A DNA stretch of 64,000 nt from Erwinia amylovora. Its GTDB lineage: Bacteria; Pseudomonadota; Gammaproteobacteria; Enterobacterales; Enterobacteriaceae. Positions 10,485 through 20,217 of this stretch are shown in pieces. The stretch is taken from assembly GCF_017161565.1 (NCBI RefSeq), contig NZ_CP066796.1, positions 1,798,001 to 1,862,000 on the forward strand. The letters are read 5' to 3'. Numbering within the stretch: position 1 is the stretch's first letter; each line of letters starts with the position of its first letter. Below the pieces are notes generated by a model. It did not search any database. It had not been told where the DNA came from and saw only the letters and a program-made list of their open reading frames with translations. The position numbers and the translations under genes were made by a program.

Positions 10485-11146
10485 ATGTCAACACGATTAT
10501 TTGTCACTGGAACAGATACAGAAGTCGGGAAAACGGTGGTATCGCGCGCTTTATTGCAAAAGCTGGCCGCTGAAGGTCAACGCAGTGTCGGTTATAAACC
10601 GGTGGCTAAAAGCAGCAAGAATACGGCCGGGGGGCGTGTAATCAGGATGCGTTGGTGTTGCAGGCCTCTTCTTCCGTTACCTTGCCCTGGCAGGCGATAA
10701 ACCCGTTAACGCGGCTGGATGACGCGTTCATCACCAGCCCGACGCCGGTCAGTTTTGAGTCATTGAGCGGTGGGCTGAAAGCGCTGGACGACCACGCCGA
10801 CTGTATCATCGTTGAAGGCACGGGAGGATGGCGTAGTCTGATGAGCGATCTGCGCCCGTTATCAGATTGGGCAGTGCAGGAGCAGCTGCCGGTGGTACTG
10901 GTTGTGGGCATTAAGACAGGCTGTATCAGCCACGCTCTGTTGACCGCCCAGGCGGTGATAAATGATGGCCTGCCGCTGTTGGGCTGGGTGGCTAACCGCA
11001 TTAACCCGGGCCTGGCGCACTATGCAGAAATCATTGACGTACTGCGCGGAAAAATCCCGGCACCGCTGCTGGGGGAGGTGCCTTATCTGCCGCGCCCGGA
11101 AACACGTGACCTGGCGCAATATCTTGACCTGTCACCTCTGGCATAA
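10485..11146 (+). pseudogene. ynfK: Dethiobiotin synthase paralogue YnfK/BioD2, frameshifted
   Basis: Dethiobiotin synthase forms the ureido ring of dethiobiotin from DAPA, CO2 and ATP. The N-terminal P-loop frame [21 protein letters not shown] is open from 10485, and the remainder (NQDALVLQ to EVPYLPRPETRDLAQYLDL) is in another frame to 11146. The switch falls at a six-G run (10629-10634). One extra G joins the halves and gives exactly the residue spacing of E. coli YnfK. The restored protein would be about 220 residues. This is the paralogue next to mlc, not the bioD of the biotin operon. The break is either a homopolymer error or real loss. Confidence 0.88.
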
Positions 11147-11244
11147 CGGCGGCAGCCAAGGCCGAGCGCGCCGGACTTAACGGGAACTCTCCGGTTGCCT
11201 GCTGCTGCGGGCAATCAGCAACATCATATTGCGTTATGGCTTCT

Positions 11245-11257
11245 GTGACGTTGTCAC
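11245..11257. promoter_or_regulatory. Operator-like palindrome, copy 1
   Basis: GTGAC GTT GTCAC is a perfect 5+5 inverted repeat with a 3-base spacer, preceded by TTCT. A second copy with the same flank lies at 11458-11470. Repetition of the same palindrome upstream of one efflux gene suggests a repressor or activator site. The cognate regulator is not identifiable here. Confidence 0.45.
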
Positions 11258-11457
11258 ATGCAGCTTTTCTGCTTACGGCCGGTGCGCGAGCGTTGCTCCT
11301 TATCTGCCGTTCGCCTGTCTCAATCATCCGGCTGGCTGTAATTCATACGACAAGCCCGGTGCTAAATGACTTCATTAAATAATCACGTCCAGGCTAAACT
11401 GTCGGCAACGCGCGCAAACCAGCGATAGCCCGCAATGGATTTGCGGAGAATACTTCT

Positions 11458-11470
11458 GTGACATTGTCAC
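11458..11470. promoter_or_regulatory. Operator-like palindrome, copy 2
   Basis: GTGAC ATT GTCAC, again preceded by TTCT and followed by an A/T-rich stretch, about 100 bases before the transporter start. It differs from copy 1 only in the spacer. Confidence 0.45.
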
Positions 11471-11570
11471 TAATACCCTTAGCACAATCTAAACATTGCT
11501 ATGGACTGTTTCATGCATCCTGACGAGATGCACCGCCGGAAAGAGACAAATGTTGGAAGAGTTGGAAAAT

Positions 11571-13016
11571 ATGAATAATCAGGTCACGCATCGCCATTGG
11601 GTATTGGTCGCCTCAATGCTGGCGATGTTTATGGCCGCGATCGAAGTCACCATTGTGGCAACGGCGATGCCCACCATCATTGCGCAACTGGGTGGGTTTT
11701 CACAGTTCGGTTGGGTATTTTCCATCTACCTGTTAACTCAGACCATCAGCGTGCCAATTTATGGCAGGCTGGCTGATTTGTGGGGTAGAAAGCGGGTGTT
11801 TTTTATCGGCACCGGGTTGTTTCTTGTCGGTTCAGCGCTGTGCGGATTTGCCACTAATATGGGTTGGCTGATCCTTTTTCGCGCCATTCAGGGACTGGGC
11901 GCGGGAGCGATTATGCCGCTGACCTCAACCATCATCGCCGATGTTTACCCGCCAAAAGAGCGGGCAGGGATCCAGGGCTGGCTGTCAAGCGTCTGGGGCG
12001 TTGCGGCGATTGTCGGCCCGTTGACCGGGGCCTGGCTGGTGCAGCATTTCAACTGGGCGCTGATCTTCTGGGTCAACGTTCCGGTAGGGCTAATTTCCAT
12101 GTTGCTTTTAGCGCGTTATTTTCCCGAATCAAGATCCGGCGGTACGCATCGACTTAATCTGACCGGCAGCGGATTGCTGATGCTGAGCGTCAGCGCATTA
12201 CTGGTGGCGCTGCTGCAGGCGGAAACGCTTGGCGGGTTAGCGGTGGCTGGACTGCTGATGCTGGCACTGTTGACCGGCGCGGTGCTGGTTCGGCATGAAC
12301 GCCAATCCGGCGCGCCGCTCTTTCCGCTGGCTATCTGGCGCAGCCGCATGCTGTTGGCCGGTAATGCGGGCAACCTGCTGATCGGCGCAGCGATGATGGG
12401 CATCAGCGCTTTTCTGCCGACCTGGATTCAGGGAATAAACGGCGGTACGCCGTTACAGGCGGGCAGCGCTCTGGCAATGATGTCAATAGGCTGGCCGTTG
12501 GCCAGTACCGTTAGCGGGCGTCTGATGCAGCGCACCTCATATCGTTTCACCGCGTTGCTTGGTTCTCTGCTGCTGGTCGTGGGCACAGGGCTGCTGTTGA
12601 CCCTTCAGCGTGAAAGCCCTGTTTGGCATGCCGGCGTTTTTGCGTTTGTGATTGGTTGCGGAATGGGCATGACCAGCACGACCTTCCTGATTGCAGTGCA
12701 AAATACGGCAGATTTTGCCATTCGCGGCATCAGTACGGCATCGATAATGTTCAGCCGCATGTTGGGTTCAGCGCTTGGCACAGCGCTGATGGGAGCCGTG
12801 CTCAACTACAATCTGCTGTTACGCCTGCCGCAGTATCAGGATCCGGTACAGCAGGTGATGTCGCACAGCGAGCGGCAACAGATAGCACCCGCCAGTCTGG
12901 AGATCATACTGAATGAAATTGCGCATTCGCTGCATTGGGTTTTTGTTGTCTCGACGGTTATTGCTTTGTTGAGCCTGACGGTATCGCGGTTGATCCCGGC
13001 CCGCCAGGCAAATTAA
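11571..13016 (+). CDS. DHA2 family (EmrB/QacA-like) MFS multidrug transporter
   Basis: An inner-membrane proton antiporter of the 14-helix drug:H+ antiporter-2 family, 481 residues from the ATG at 11571. Features are the early helix motif AAIEVTIVATAMPTI, the MFS motif GRLADLWGRKRVF and motif C, GVAAIVGPLTGAWL, typical of exporters. Two other in-frame starts exist. The one at 11550 (behind a GAAAGAG sequence) is also plausible; the one at 11496 is less likely. No membrane fusion partner is adjacent, so it probably works alone. Paired palindromes upstream suggest dedicated regulation. Substrates cannot be inferred. Confidence 0.9.
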   Translation: MNNQVTHRHWVLVASMLAMFMAAIEVTIVATAMPTIIAQLGGFSQFGWVFSIYLLTQTISVPIYGRLADLWGRKRVFFIGTGLFLVGSALCGFATNMGWLILFRAIQGLGAGAIMPLTSTIIADVYPPKERAGIQGWLSSVWGVAAIVGPLTGAWLVQHFNWALIFWVNVPVGLISMLLLARYFPESRSGGTHRLNLTGSGLLMLSVSALLVALLQAETLGGLAVAGLLMLALLTGAVLVRHERQSGAPLFPLAIWRSRMLLAGNAGNLLIGAAMMGISAFLPTWIQGINGGTPLQAGSALAMMSIGWPLASTVSGRLMQRTSYRFTALLGSLLLVVGTGLLLTLQRESPVWHAGVFAFVIGCGMGMTSTTFLIAVQNTADFAIRGISTASIMFSRMLGSALGTALMGAVLNYNLLLRLPQYQDPVQQVMSHSERQQIAPASLEIILNEIAHSLHWVFVVSTVIALLSLTVSRLIPARQAN

Positions 13017-13059
13017 ATGCAGATAATGCGACCCGTTGCGGGGCGCCTTATCGCTAAGG

Positions 13060-13353
13060 CTATTGTGAGCCGTCCGGTGAATTGCCCGTGACGACTGACG
13101 CATCACCGTCAGTTTCACCGTACACGCGCTTATACACGATTTTGTGAGTATCACTTTCACAATGGCCTACGACCTGACCGCCCGCCTGATCCACCTGGTC
13201 ATTCGGTACGATTTCCAGGCTAAACCCCGAAGCCGGTACGCCATTGCTGATGATTTTCTGGTTAATATCAGCTTTCACTGACTCGCACGATGCCGTTGCT
13301 GCAAGTGGACCGACAGCCAGCAGTACAGATAAAACCCCTTTCAAACCTTTCAT
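13060..13353 (-). CDS. DUF1161 periplasmic protein
   Basis: A 97-residue small secreted protein. A signal peptide (MKGLKGVLSVLLAVGPLAATA) is followed by CESVKADINQKIISNGVP and IVPNDQVDQAGGQVVGHCESD, which I recognise as DUF1161. Two conserved Cys probably form a disulfide. The start at 13353 is preferred because AAGGA lies seven bases upstream; the adjacent ATG at 13356 is also possible. Function unknown. It faces the efflux gene convergently. Confidence 0.78.
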   Translation of the reverse strand: MKGLKGVLSVLLAVGPLAATASCESVKADINQKIISNGVPASGFSLEIVPNDQVDQAGGQVVGHCESDTHKIVYKRVYGETDGDASVVTGNSPDGSQ

Positions 13354-13404
13354 CATCTCATCCTTTTGCATCTGACCGAGCTGTCACTATAGCAGTAAAT
13401 TAAA

Positions 13405-13752
13405 TTACGGGGTGACGGGACGGCCGGTACGACGATCGAGGCAACGCAGTGTGTTGGGCTCCCAGTACGCGTTGAGGTTCAGGCTTTTCTCGCAGCTGTC
13501 CTGGGTATCGAAAGCGCGGTCAACTTTATCAAACTGCTTCTCAACGCGGTTATTGACCTTGCCACGCAGGCGATGGGTAGCATCCCACTGTTCTTTTTGC
13601 TCGCGGGCCTGTTCTTTGCTTAACGAGTTATCACCATTTTCAATGATCAGTCGGTCGGTTTGTGCATGTGCGCCGTGCGTCACGGTAAATAGCGCGGCCA
13701 GCACCACCAGCGGTAGCGTGGCCTGAGCCAGCCGTTGTTGCATTGTCTTCAT
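13405..13752 (-). CDS. ynfB: YnfB family protein (DUF1283)
   Basis: A 115-residue periplasmic protein with a signal peptide ending near AHA (residue 30). The mature part closes with [23 protein letters not shown], nearly identical to the end of E. coli YnfB ([23 protein letters not shown]). Two Cys may pair. Function unknown. In E. coli ynfB is followed by speG; here the DUF1161 gene follows. Confidence 0.88.
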   Translation of the reverse strand: MKTMQQRLAQATLPLVVLAALFTVTHGAHAQTDRLIIENGDNSLSKEQAREQKEQWDATHRLRGKVNNRVEKQFDKVDRAFDTQDSCEKSLNLNAYWEPNTLRCLDRRTGRPVTP

Positions 13753-13921
13753 TTTTTGGTTCCCTTCTGTAGGCTGCCAGCCGTAATGACTGCGCGGATC
13801 TTGCAGGCGAGTATATCACCAGCTTCAGGGCGCTAACCAGTCAGCCAACCGCGTCGTTGAGGCTTAATCGAGATTTGAAATCAGGTTGACTGGCGTAATG
13901 ACATGATTTCAGCTCATGCTG

Positions 13922-14671
13922 TTAATCAATTTTGTGCACGCGCAGGCCAGCCTGGCTCTGTCCGACCGGCATCATCTCGATGACATTGATATTGACGTGC
14001 TCAGGCAGAGTAGCTACCCACCAGACGGCTTCGGTAACATCTTCCGCCGTCAAAGGCTTTACGCCTTGATAGACATGGTCAGCACGCGCATCGTCGCCCT
14101 TGAAGCGAATATTGGAAAACTCGGTGCCGCCAGCCAGTCCCGGTTCGATATCGGTGACGCGCAGCGCGGTGCCGTGCAGGTCAGTACGCAGGTTAAAACT
14201 GAACTGACGGACAAATGCTTTGGTTGCGCCATAGACATTACCACCCGGATAGGGCCAGCTACCGGCGATGGAACCCATATTAATAATGTGCCCGACATTA
14301 CGCGCTATCATGCCCGGCAGGATAGCGCGCGTCATATACACCAGGCCTTTATTGTTGGTGTCGATCATCTCTTCCCAGTCTTGCAGGCTGGCGTGCTGCG
14401 CGGGTTCAATCCCCAAAGCCAGTCCGGCGTTATTCACCAGTACGTCGATGTTGCGCCACTCCGCCGGCAGGCTGGTCAGAGCAGCCTCGATGCTGCTGCG
14501 ATCGCGCACATCCAGCACCAGGGGGTACAGGCTGGCGCCCAGCTCCTGCTGCAGGGCGTCCAGCCGTTCCTGACGGCGACCGGTGGCAATAACCTGATGG
14601 CCCATGGCGACAAAACGGCGGGTGATACTTTGACCAAAACCGGCGGTCGCGCCGGTAACAAATACGATCAT
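13922..14671 (-). CDS. ydfG: NADP-dependent 3-hydroxy acid dehydrogenase YdfG
   Basis: A 249-residue classical short-chain dehydrogenase, the length of E. coli YdfG, which oxidises L-allo-threonine, serine and other 3-hydroxy acids and reduces malonic semialdehyde. The Rossmann motif GATAGFGQ is at residues 7-14, followed by VLVNNAGL and the catalytic S-x(12)-Y-x3-K (MGSIAG then YGATKA). The start at 14671 (MIVFVTGATAGFG) matches the family and has GAGG nine bases upstream; a longer frame to 14707 is unlikely. Confidence 0.94.
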   Translation of the reverse strand: MIVFVTGATAGFGQSITRRFVAMGHQVIATGRRQERLDALQQELGASLYPLVLDVRDRSSIEAALTSLPAEWRNIDVLVNNAGLALGIEPAQHASLQDWEEMIDTNNKGLVYMTRAILPGMIARNVGHIINMGSIAGSWPYPGGNVYGATKAFVRQFSFNLRTDLHGTALRVTDIEPGLAGGTEFSNIRFKGDDARADHVYQGVKPLTAEDVTEAVWWVATLPEHVNINVIEMMPVGQSQAGLRVHKID

Positions 14672-15049
14672 TTCAGTGCTCCTCAATGCATTTTGTGATG
14701 TGAACACCTTACCATTCGATCGGCCCGGCTGATAATAAGCGAATGATTAAGTTAAGACGAAATAACTGCACCGCCAGCGTGCGGCCGCTTTTACGATTGC
14801 GTTAACACCGTGCATAACAAAATTAAAATATGCTCCGGGGTTGAACATTACGGCGTTGCAACAGTTTATCTGGCCAGCAACCGGTTGCGCACTCAAATTC
14901 TCACCTGAGACGCTGAACGGGAAGTAACACATTTAACCTGCTGTATTTAAACAGTTCAGTGTGGAAATATCTGCTGGCATAACAATTGCAAAGTCATCCC
15001 TCATTTATCCCACTTCCCTGGCTGCCGGGGCTGTAGTAAAGGAATTGTT
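14672..15049. other. Intergenic region between ydfG and guaD
   Basis: About 380 bases, AT-rich, between divergent genes. It should hold both promoters. No gene, repeat or clear operator was found. Confidence 0.4.
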
Positions 15050-16365
15050 ATGTCAGTGAGCTATACGTGCGCCATCCGTGCCAGTTTCTTTGATATCACC
15101 CATACGGTTGATAACCCGCTAAAGTTGCCTGAAGCAGCGCGCTACCTCGAAGACGGGCTGCTGCTGCTGGATGAGGGGCACATTGTCTCGCTCTCAGAAT
15201 GGGATCAGGGCAGGCAGCTGTTACGGCCGGGCGAGAACATCCTCGATTTTCGCGGCCGGCTAATTGTCCCCGGCTTTATTGACTGCCATATTCACTATCC
15301 GCAAACCGAGATGATTGCTGCTTTCGGCGAGCAACTCCTGGAATGGCTTAACCGATATACCTTCCCGGTGGAGGAGAAGTACCGCTGTGCACAGCATTCG
15401 GCAAAAATGTCCGCATTCTTCCTGGAACAGCTGCTCAGCAACGGCACCACTACCGCGCTGGTATTTGGCACCGTACATCCGCAGTCGGTTGACGCACTGT
15501 TTGCTGCGGCAGCAAAACTGGAGATGCGGCTGATTGCCGGCAAGGTGATGATGGATCGCAATGCACCGGAAGAACTGACTGAAACCCCGGAGCAGAGTTA
15601 CCAGCAAACGCGGGATCTGATAGAACGCTGGCATCATAAAGGGCGGCTGAACTATGCGCTGACGCCACGCTTTGCGCCAACCTCTTCGCCACAGCTGCTG
15701 GAAAAAGTGCAGCAGTTGCGCAGTGAGTACCCCGATGTCTGGCTGCATACCCATCTGAGTGAAAATCCTCAGGAGATTGAATGGGTTAAAGCGCTTTTCC
15801 CGCAGCATGACGGCTATCTGGCCGTCTACCATGATTATCAGCTCACCGGCAAACGCAGCCTGTTTGCCCATTGCCTGCATCTGCAAGACAGAGAATGGCA
15901 GTGCCTGCACGATACCGCGTCGGCGGTCGCCTTTTGCCCGACATCAAACCTGTTCCTCGGCAGCGGTTTATTTGATCTTCAGCGCTGCTGGCAGCGGGGG
16001 TAAAGCTGGGACTGGGGACTGATGTCGGTGCCGGCACCAGCTTTAGCATGTTGCAAACCATGGGGGAAGCCTACAAAGTTGGCCAGCTGCGCGGGTATAA
16101 GCTGGCCGCCTGTGAAGCTTTCTATCACGCAACGCTTGGCGGCGCGCGGGCGTTAGATCTCGACCGCTACATAGGCAATTTTACCCGTGGCAAAGAGGCG
16201 GATTTCGTGGTGTTGGATCCGCAAGTCAGCGCATTACAGCAGATGCGTTTCGCCAACAGCCGCGATATTTGGGAAAAACTGTTTGTGCTGATGACGCTGG
16301 GCGACGACCGTAACATCGCCGCTACCTGGGTGAATGGCCGCTGCGTGTGGCAGCGCGCGGCATAA
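15050..16365 (+). pseudogene. guaD: Guanine deaminase, frameshifted
   Basis: Guanine deaminase (guanine to xanthine and ammonia), an amidohydrolase. The first frame contains the metal-binding PGFIDCHIHYPQTEM, then HTHLSENPQEIEWV and the AFCPTSNLFLGSGLFDL motif. It stops at 16003 after a five-G run (15996-16000). The second frame resumes with VKLGLGTDVGAGTSFSMLQT and runs to 16365 (IGNFTRGKEADFVVLDP). One added G joins the two halves without loss of conserved residues, giving about 438 residues as in E. coli GuaD. It is either a homopolymer error or a very recent lesion, since both halves are well preserved. It sits between ydfG and dcp, which are neighbours in E. coli. Confidence 0.9.
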
Positions 16366-16623
16366 TCGCGTTTTCACCTCGCGGCTGCATAACCCGTATG
16401 ACTAATCGTTACCCTGTCACTTATTCCAGCTCGCTAAGCATGGTCAACCGTTAAGCTTAATGCGCTACCGACAAATCTGCCGGGCGGAAAAGCAAGCTTA
16501 TGGCCTCGGTGCAAGTGGTATCAGAAGACATTTACCTAACATATCAATATTGTTAATGATTTTACCCTCTTTAACACTTATGCTGAAATATTTGTAACCA
16601 GATGAAAGGAGAGCAGAGTAAAA

Positions 16624-18759
16624 ATGAGGATAACACCGTTAGTCCTGGCCATCGGTATGGCACTGACCACCAGCGTTCAAGTCGCACAGGCGGCAGAATC
16701 AAAACAGGAGAGCCGCCAGATGCAGTTGAATCCCTTCAGTCAGGCCAGTTCACTGCCGTTCCAGGCTCCGCCATTCGACAAGATAAAAAACGCCGATTAC
16801 CGCCCGGCGCTTGTCGCGGCCATCGCTGATAAACGCGCTGAAATTGAACGTATAGCCAATAATCCGGCCCCGCCGGACTTCGCCAACACTTACCAGGCAC
16901 TGGAGCAAAGCGGTCAGAAGCTACAGCGTGTGAGCAATGTTTTCAGCGCGATGACGGCCAGTAACACCAGCGATGAGCTGCAGGCGCTGGACGAAGAGAT
17001 GTCGCCGATACTGGCGGCGCTGGATGACGATATGATGCTCAACGGCAAACTCTTTGCCCGGCTGGATGCAGTCTATCAGCAACGTCAGCAGCTAAAACTG
17101 GACGCCGAGTCGCTGCGTCTGGTAGAGGTCACCTGGCAAGCGTTCGGGCTGGCCGGCGCGCGACTCAATGACGCAGATAAGAAACAACTGAAAGCGCTCA
17201 ACCAGGAGTCCGCAACGCTGAGCACCCGCTTCAGCAATCGCTTACTGGCGGCGACCAAAGCCGGCGGCGCGCTGTTCAACAACCCGCAGCAGCTGGCCGG
17301 GCTAAGTCAGGAGGAACTGGCCGCAGCCGCAGACGCGGCCCAGGCCAGGGGACTGAAAAACCAGTGGTTGCTGACGTTGCAGAACACCACGCAACAGCCC
17401 GATTTGCAGGCGTTAAGCGATCGCGCAGCGCGCAAGAAGCTGTATGACGCCAGCTGGACGCGCGCAGAGAAATCAGACGGCAACGATACGCGTGAGGTGA
17501 TTTTGCGCCTCGCGCAGGTGCGGTCGCAGCAGGCCAAATTGCTGGGCTTTGACAGCTATGCGGCCTGGAAACTGCAGGATCAGATGGCAAAAACGCCACA
17601 GGCGGCGCTGGAATTTATGCGCAAAATTGTTCCGGCTGCCACAGCACGCGCTCAGCGTGAAGGGGCCGATATCCAGGCGGTGATTGATCGGCAGAAAGGC
17701 GGTTTTGCCGTTGCCCCGTGGGACTGGCAGTTTTATGCCGAACAGGTACGGCGTGCGCAATATAATCTCGATGAATCAGAGATTAAACCCTATTTCGAGT
17801 TGAACAGCGTGCTGGAGAACGGCGTTTTTTATGCCGCGACGCGGCTGTACGGCATCACCTTTAAACCGCGGCCCGATCTGCCGGTATATCAGCCGGACGT
17901 CAAGGTCTATGAGGTGTTTGATAAAGACGGCACTCCGCTGGCGCTGTTCTACGCTGACTGGTTTAAGCGCGACAACAAAGGCGGCGGGGCGTGGATGGGC
18001 AACTTCGTTGACCAGTCTGCGCTGCTGAACACTAAGCCGGTCATTTATAACGTCGCCAACTTCAGCAAACCCGCGGCCGGCCAGCCTGCACTGCTGTCCT
18101 GGGATGATGTCATCACAATGTTCCACGAGTTCGGTCATGCGCTGAACGGGATGTTCGCCGACCAGCGCTACCCGAGGCTGTCCGGTACTGCCACCCCGCG
18201 TGACTTTGTTGAATTCCCGTCACAGTTTAACGAGCACTGGGCCAGTGACCCGCAAGTGTTCAGCCACTTTGCCCGTCATTATCAGACTGGAGAGCAGATG
18301 CCCACTGCGCTGCGGGACAAAATGTTGCGCGCCAGCAAATTCAACAAAGGTTACGAGATGAGCGAACTGCTGGCCGCCGCATTGCTCGATCAGCACTGGC
18401 ATGCCCTCAGTGCCGGGCAGCCTTTACCACAGGTCGATAACTTCGAACAGGCTGCGTTGCAGCAGGAGAAGATCAGTCTGCCAGCGGTACCGCCGCGCTA
18501 TCGAACCAGCTACTTCCAGCATATCTGGGGCAGCGGCTATGCTGCCAGTTATTACGCTTATCTGTGGACGCAGATGCTCGCCGATGACGGTTTTGCCTGG
18601 TTTGATGAGCATGGGGGCTTGACGCGTGAGAACGGTCAGCTTTTCCGTGACAAAGTGCTGTCACGCGGTAACAGCGAAGATCTCAAACAGCTTTATCGCG
18701 ACTGGCGCGGTCGCGACGCGGAGATCGATTCCATGTTGTCTGACCGGGGACTTGAGTAA
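16624..18759 (+). CDS. dcp: Dipeptidyl carboxypeptidase Dcp
   Basis: An M3-family zinc metallopeptidase that removes C-terminal dipeptides. 711 residues, longer than E. coli Dcp (about 680) because of an N-terminal signal peptide (MRITPLVLAIGMALTTSVQVAQA), which points to the periplasm. The zinc motif HEFGH is at residues 501-505, followed by the third-ligand Glu region EFPSQFNEHW. The C-terminal FQHIWGSGYAASYYAYLW segment is typical of the family. An AAGGAGAG ribosome-binding site lies upstream. It is convergent with hpxO, with a strong hairpin between them. Confidence 0.95.
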   Translation: MRITPLVLAIGMALTTSVQVAQAAESKQESRQMQLNPFSQASSLPFQAPPFDKIKNADYRPALVAAIADKRAEIERIANNPAPPDFANTYQALEQSGQKLQRVSNVFSAMTASNTSDELQALDEEMSPILAALDDDMMLNGKLFARLDAVYQQRQQLKLDAESLRLVEVTWQAFGLAGARLNDADKKQLKALNQESATLSTRFSNRLLAATKAGGALFNNPQQLAGLSQEELAAAADAAQARGLKNQWLLTLQNTTQQPDLQALSDRAARKKLYDASWTRAEKSDGNDTREVILRLAQVRSQQAKLLGFDSYAAWKLQDQMAKTPQAALEFMRKIVPAATARAQREGADIQAVIDRQKGGFAVAPWDWQFYAEQVRRAQYNLDESEIKPYFELNSVLENGVFYAATRLYGITFKPRPDLPVYQPDVKVYEVFDKDGTPLALFYADWFKRDNKGGGAWMGNFVDQSALLNTKPVIYNVANFSKPAAGQPALLSWDDVITMFHEFGHALNGMFADQRYPRLSGTATPRDFVEFPSQFNEHWASDPQVFSHFARHYQTGEQMPTALRDKMLRASKFNKGYEMSELLAAALLDQHWHALSAGQPLPQVDNFEQAALQQEKISLPAVPPRYRTSYFQHIWGSGYAASYYAYLWTQMLADDGFAWFDEHGGLTRENGQLFRDKVLSRGNSEDLKQLYRDWRGRDAEIDSMLSDRGLE

Positions 18760-18779
18760 GCCTGATGGTGCCAGGCTAA

Positions 18780-18807
18780 GTTACAGCCCCTGAGAAGGGG
18801 CTGTAAC
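18780..18807. terminator. Hairpin between convergent dcp and hpxO
   Basis: A perfect 11-bp stem (18780-18790 and 18797-18807, GTTACAGCCCC) with a 6-base loop lies in the 50-base gap between two converging stop codons. It lacks a long T run but is well placed as a bidirectional terminator. Confidence 0.65.
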
Positions 18808-18810
18808 CAT

Positions 18811-19968
18811 TCAGGGCAGCGGGCCGCCCTGAATGGTTTCACACATCCCGCCGATAATGCGATCTCCACTTTCCTGCTTCAGCCCGGCGTACCATTCGGC
18901 GGTCAGCGCCGCATTTTTAGCATGGGTAACATCACAGCGTTTGCGTGCTTTCAGCACCAGTTCCTTAACCCGGCCGGCGCGTGCAGACTGATAACGCCGT
19001 AGAGCATCCTCAATGCCCAGCGAATTGCTTTGCAACGCCATCGCCAGCACTATCGCATCCTCCATTGCCGCGCAGCCGCCCTGGCCAATATCCGGCGTGG
19101 TACTGTGGGCGGCATCGCCCAGTAATGCTATGCGGCCCTTTACCAGCGTGGAAAAAGGCTCAATATCGTGAATTTCCACGCGGTTGGTGATGTTCGGATC
19201 CAGCTGCGCAATCAGCCGTTGCACCGGGGTGGCCCAGCCAGCAAAGTAGCGGCTTAAATCGGCACGGATCGAGCTGCGATCTTCTGCCAGGCCTTTCGGC
19301 AGCGGAACGTCAAAGAAGAAATAGAAGCGATTACCGGACACCGGCATCAGCGACACGCGTTTTCCTTCGCCAACGAAGGTTGTCCATTGATTAGCCGGAG
19401 CCAGCAACGGGTCGATCTCAATCAGTCCGTTCCAGTTGACGTAGCCGGCATAGCGGCGTTCAGGAGAAAAGCCCAGCACCGCTGTGCGTACCACCGAGTG
19501 CGTGCCGTCACAGGCGATCAGCAGATCGCCGTGAGCCTGACTGCCATCAGTGAAGAAAGCCGTTACACCGTCACTGTTTTGCTCCACGCGGCTGACCCGC
19601 TTGCCGAACTGCACTCGATGACGGCCAAAGGTGTCCAGCAGCATTGCCTGCAGTTCGGCTCGTGCCACCGGGTAGGGGCGCTCGCCAGAACGCTGCACTA
19701 AAGGATCGAGACTGAATTGCGTCAGAGAGTCTGCACTGCGGAAATCTTTGTAGGCCATGTAGTCCATCGGGCCGCCAATAGCGCGCAGCGCCTCTTTCAT
19801 TCCAAGATAATTAAGGCATTTAACCCCGTTTGGCCAGATGGAGATGGCGGCACCCACCGGTTTGATCTCTTTAACCGCCTCAAATACCTCGCTCTCTATG
19901 CCACAACGACGCAGGGCAATCGCCGTGCACATTCCGCCGATGCCGGCACCGATAATCATTGCTTTCAT
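18811..19968 (-). CDS. hpxO: FAD-dependent urate hydroxylase HpxO
   Basis: Oxidises urate to 5-hydroxyisourate with FAD and NADH in purine catabolism. 385 residues, matching Klebsiella HpxO (384). GAGIGG near residues 7-12 is the dinucleotide-binding motif, followed by VGAAISIWPNGVKCL, RRYAGYVNWNGLIEID and GDAAHSTTPDIGQGGCAAMEDA, all characteristic of this enzyme. The start at 19968 has CAGGAG upstream; the frame extends to 20004 but that part is not conserved. It is divergent from a racemase-family gene. The rest of the hpx pathway is not in the window. Confidence 0.92.
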   Translation of the reverse strand: MKAMIIGAGIGGMCTAIALRRCGIESEVFEAVKEIKPVGAAISIWPNGVKCLNYLGMKEALRAIGGPMDYMAYKDFRSADSLTQFSLDPLVQRSGERPYPVARAELQAMLLDTFGRHRVQFGKRVSRVEQNSDGVTAFFTDGSQAHGDLLIACDGTHSVVRTAVLGFSPERRYAGYVNWNGLIEIDPLLAPANQWTTFVGEGKRVSLMPVSGNRFYFFFDVPLPKGLAEDRSSIRADLSRYFAGWATPVQRLIAQLDPNITNRVEIHDIEPFSTLVKGRIALLGDAAHSTTPDIGQGGCAAMEDAIVLAMALQSNSLGIEDALRRYQSARAGRVKELVLKARKRCDVTHAKNAALTAEWYAGLKQESGDRIIGGMCETIQGGPLP

Positions 19969-20217
19969 CTGCTTCTCCTGTACGACCCAGGGTGAGAGAA
20001 GCAATTTTCATACCACTTAGTGGTTAGCGAAAAGTCCCGCTGCTGGCGGCCGGAGAAGGGCAACGAAACGAAAATTTCGTCAAAGGGGGCACCATATCAG
20101 GGATTTGCCTCGTTTTGGCGCATTGAAGATGAAACTTTTGATCGCGGCAAAAAAATCAGACTGACATAAATGGGTATTTTTGCCACAGTTAAGCTGTACC
20201 CATCAGGAGAATCAATT

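Larger units (their letters stand above)
11147..11570. other. Intergenic region upstream of the DHA2 efflux gene
   Basis: About 420 bases without a convincing gene. It holds two near-identical palindromes, listed separately, spaced 213 bp apart, and presumably the promoter of the downstream MFS gene. Confidence 0.5.

Noticed and set aside
13916-14698. 260-residue plus-strand frame
   Set aside because: Exactly opposite ydfG, which has all SDR motifs; the antisense frame has none.
15260-15910. 216-residue minus-strand frame
   Set aside because: Antisense to guaD; guaD has catalytic motifs on the other strand.
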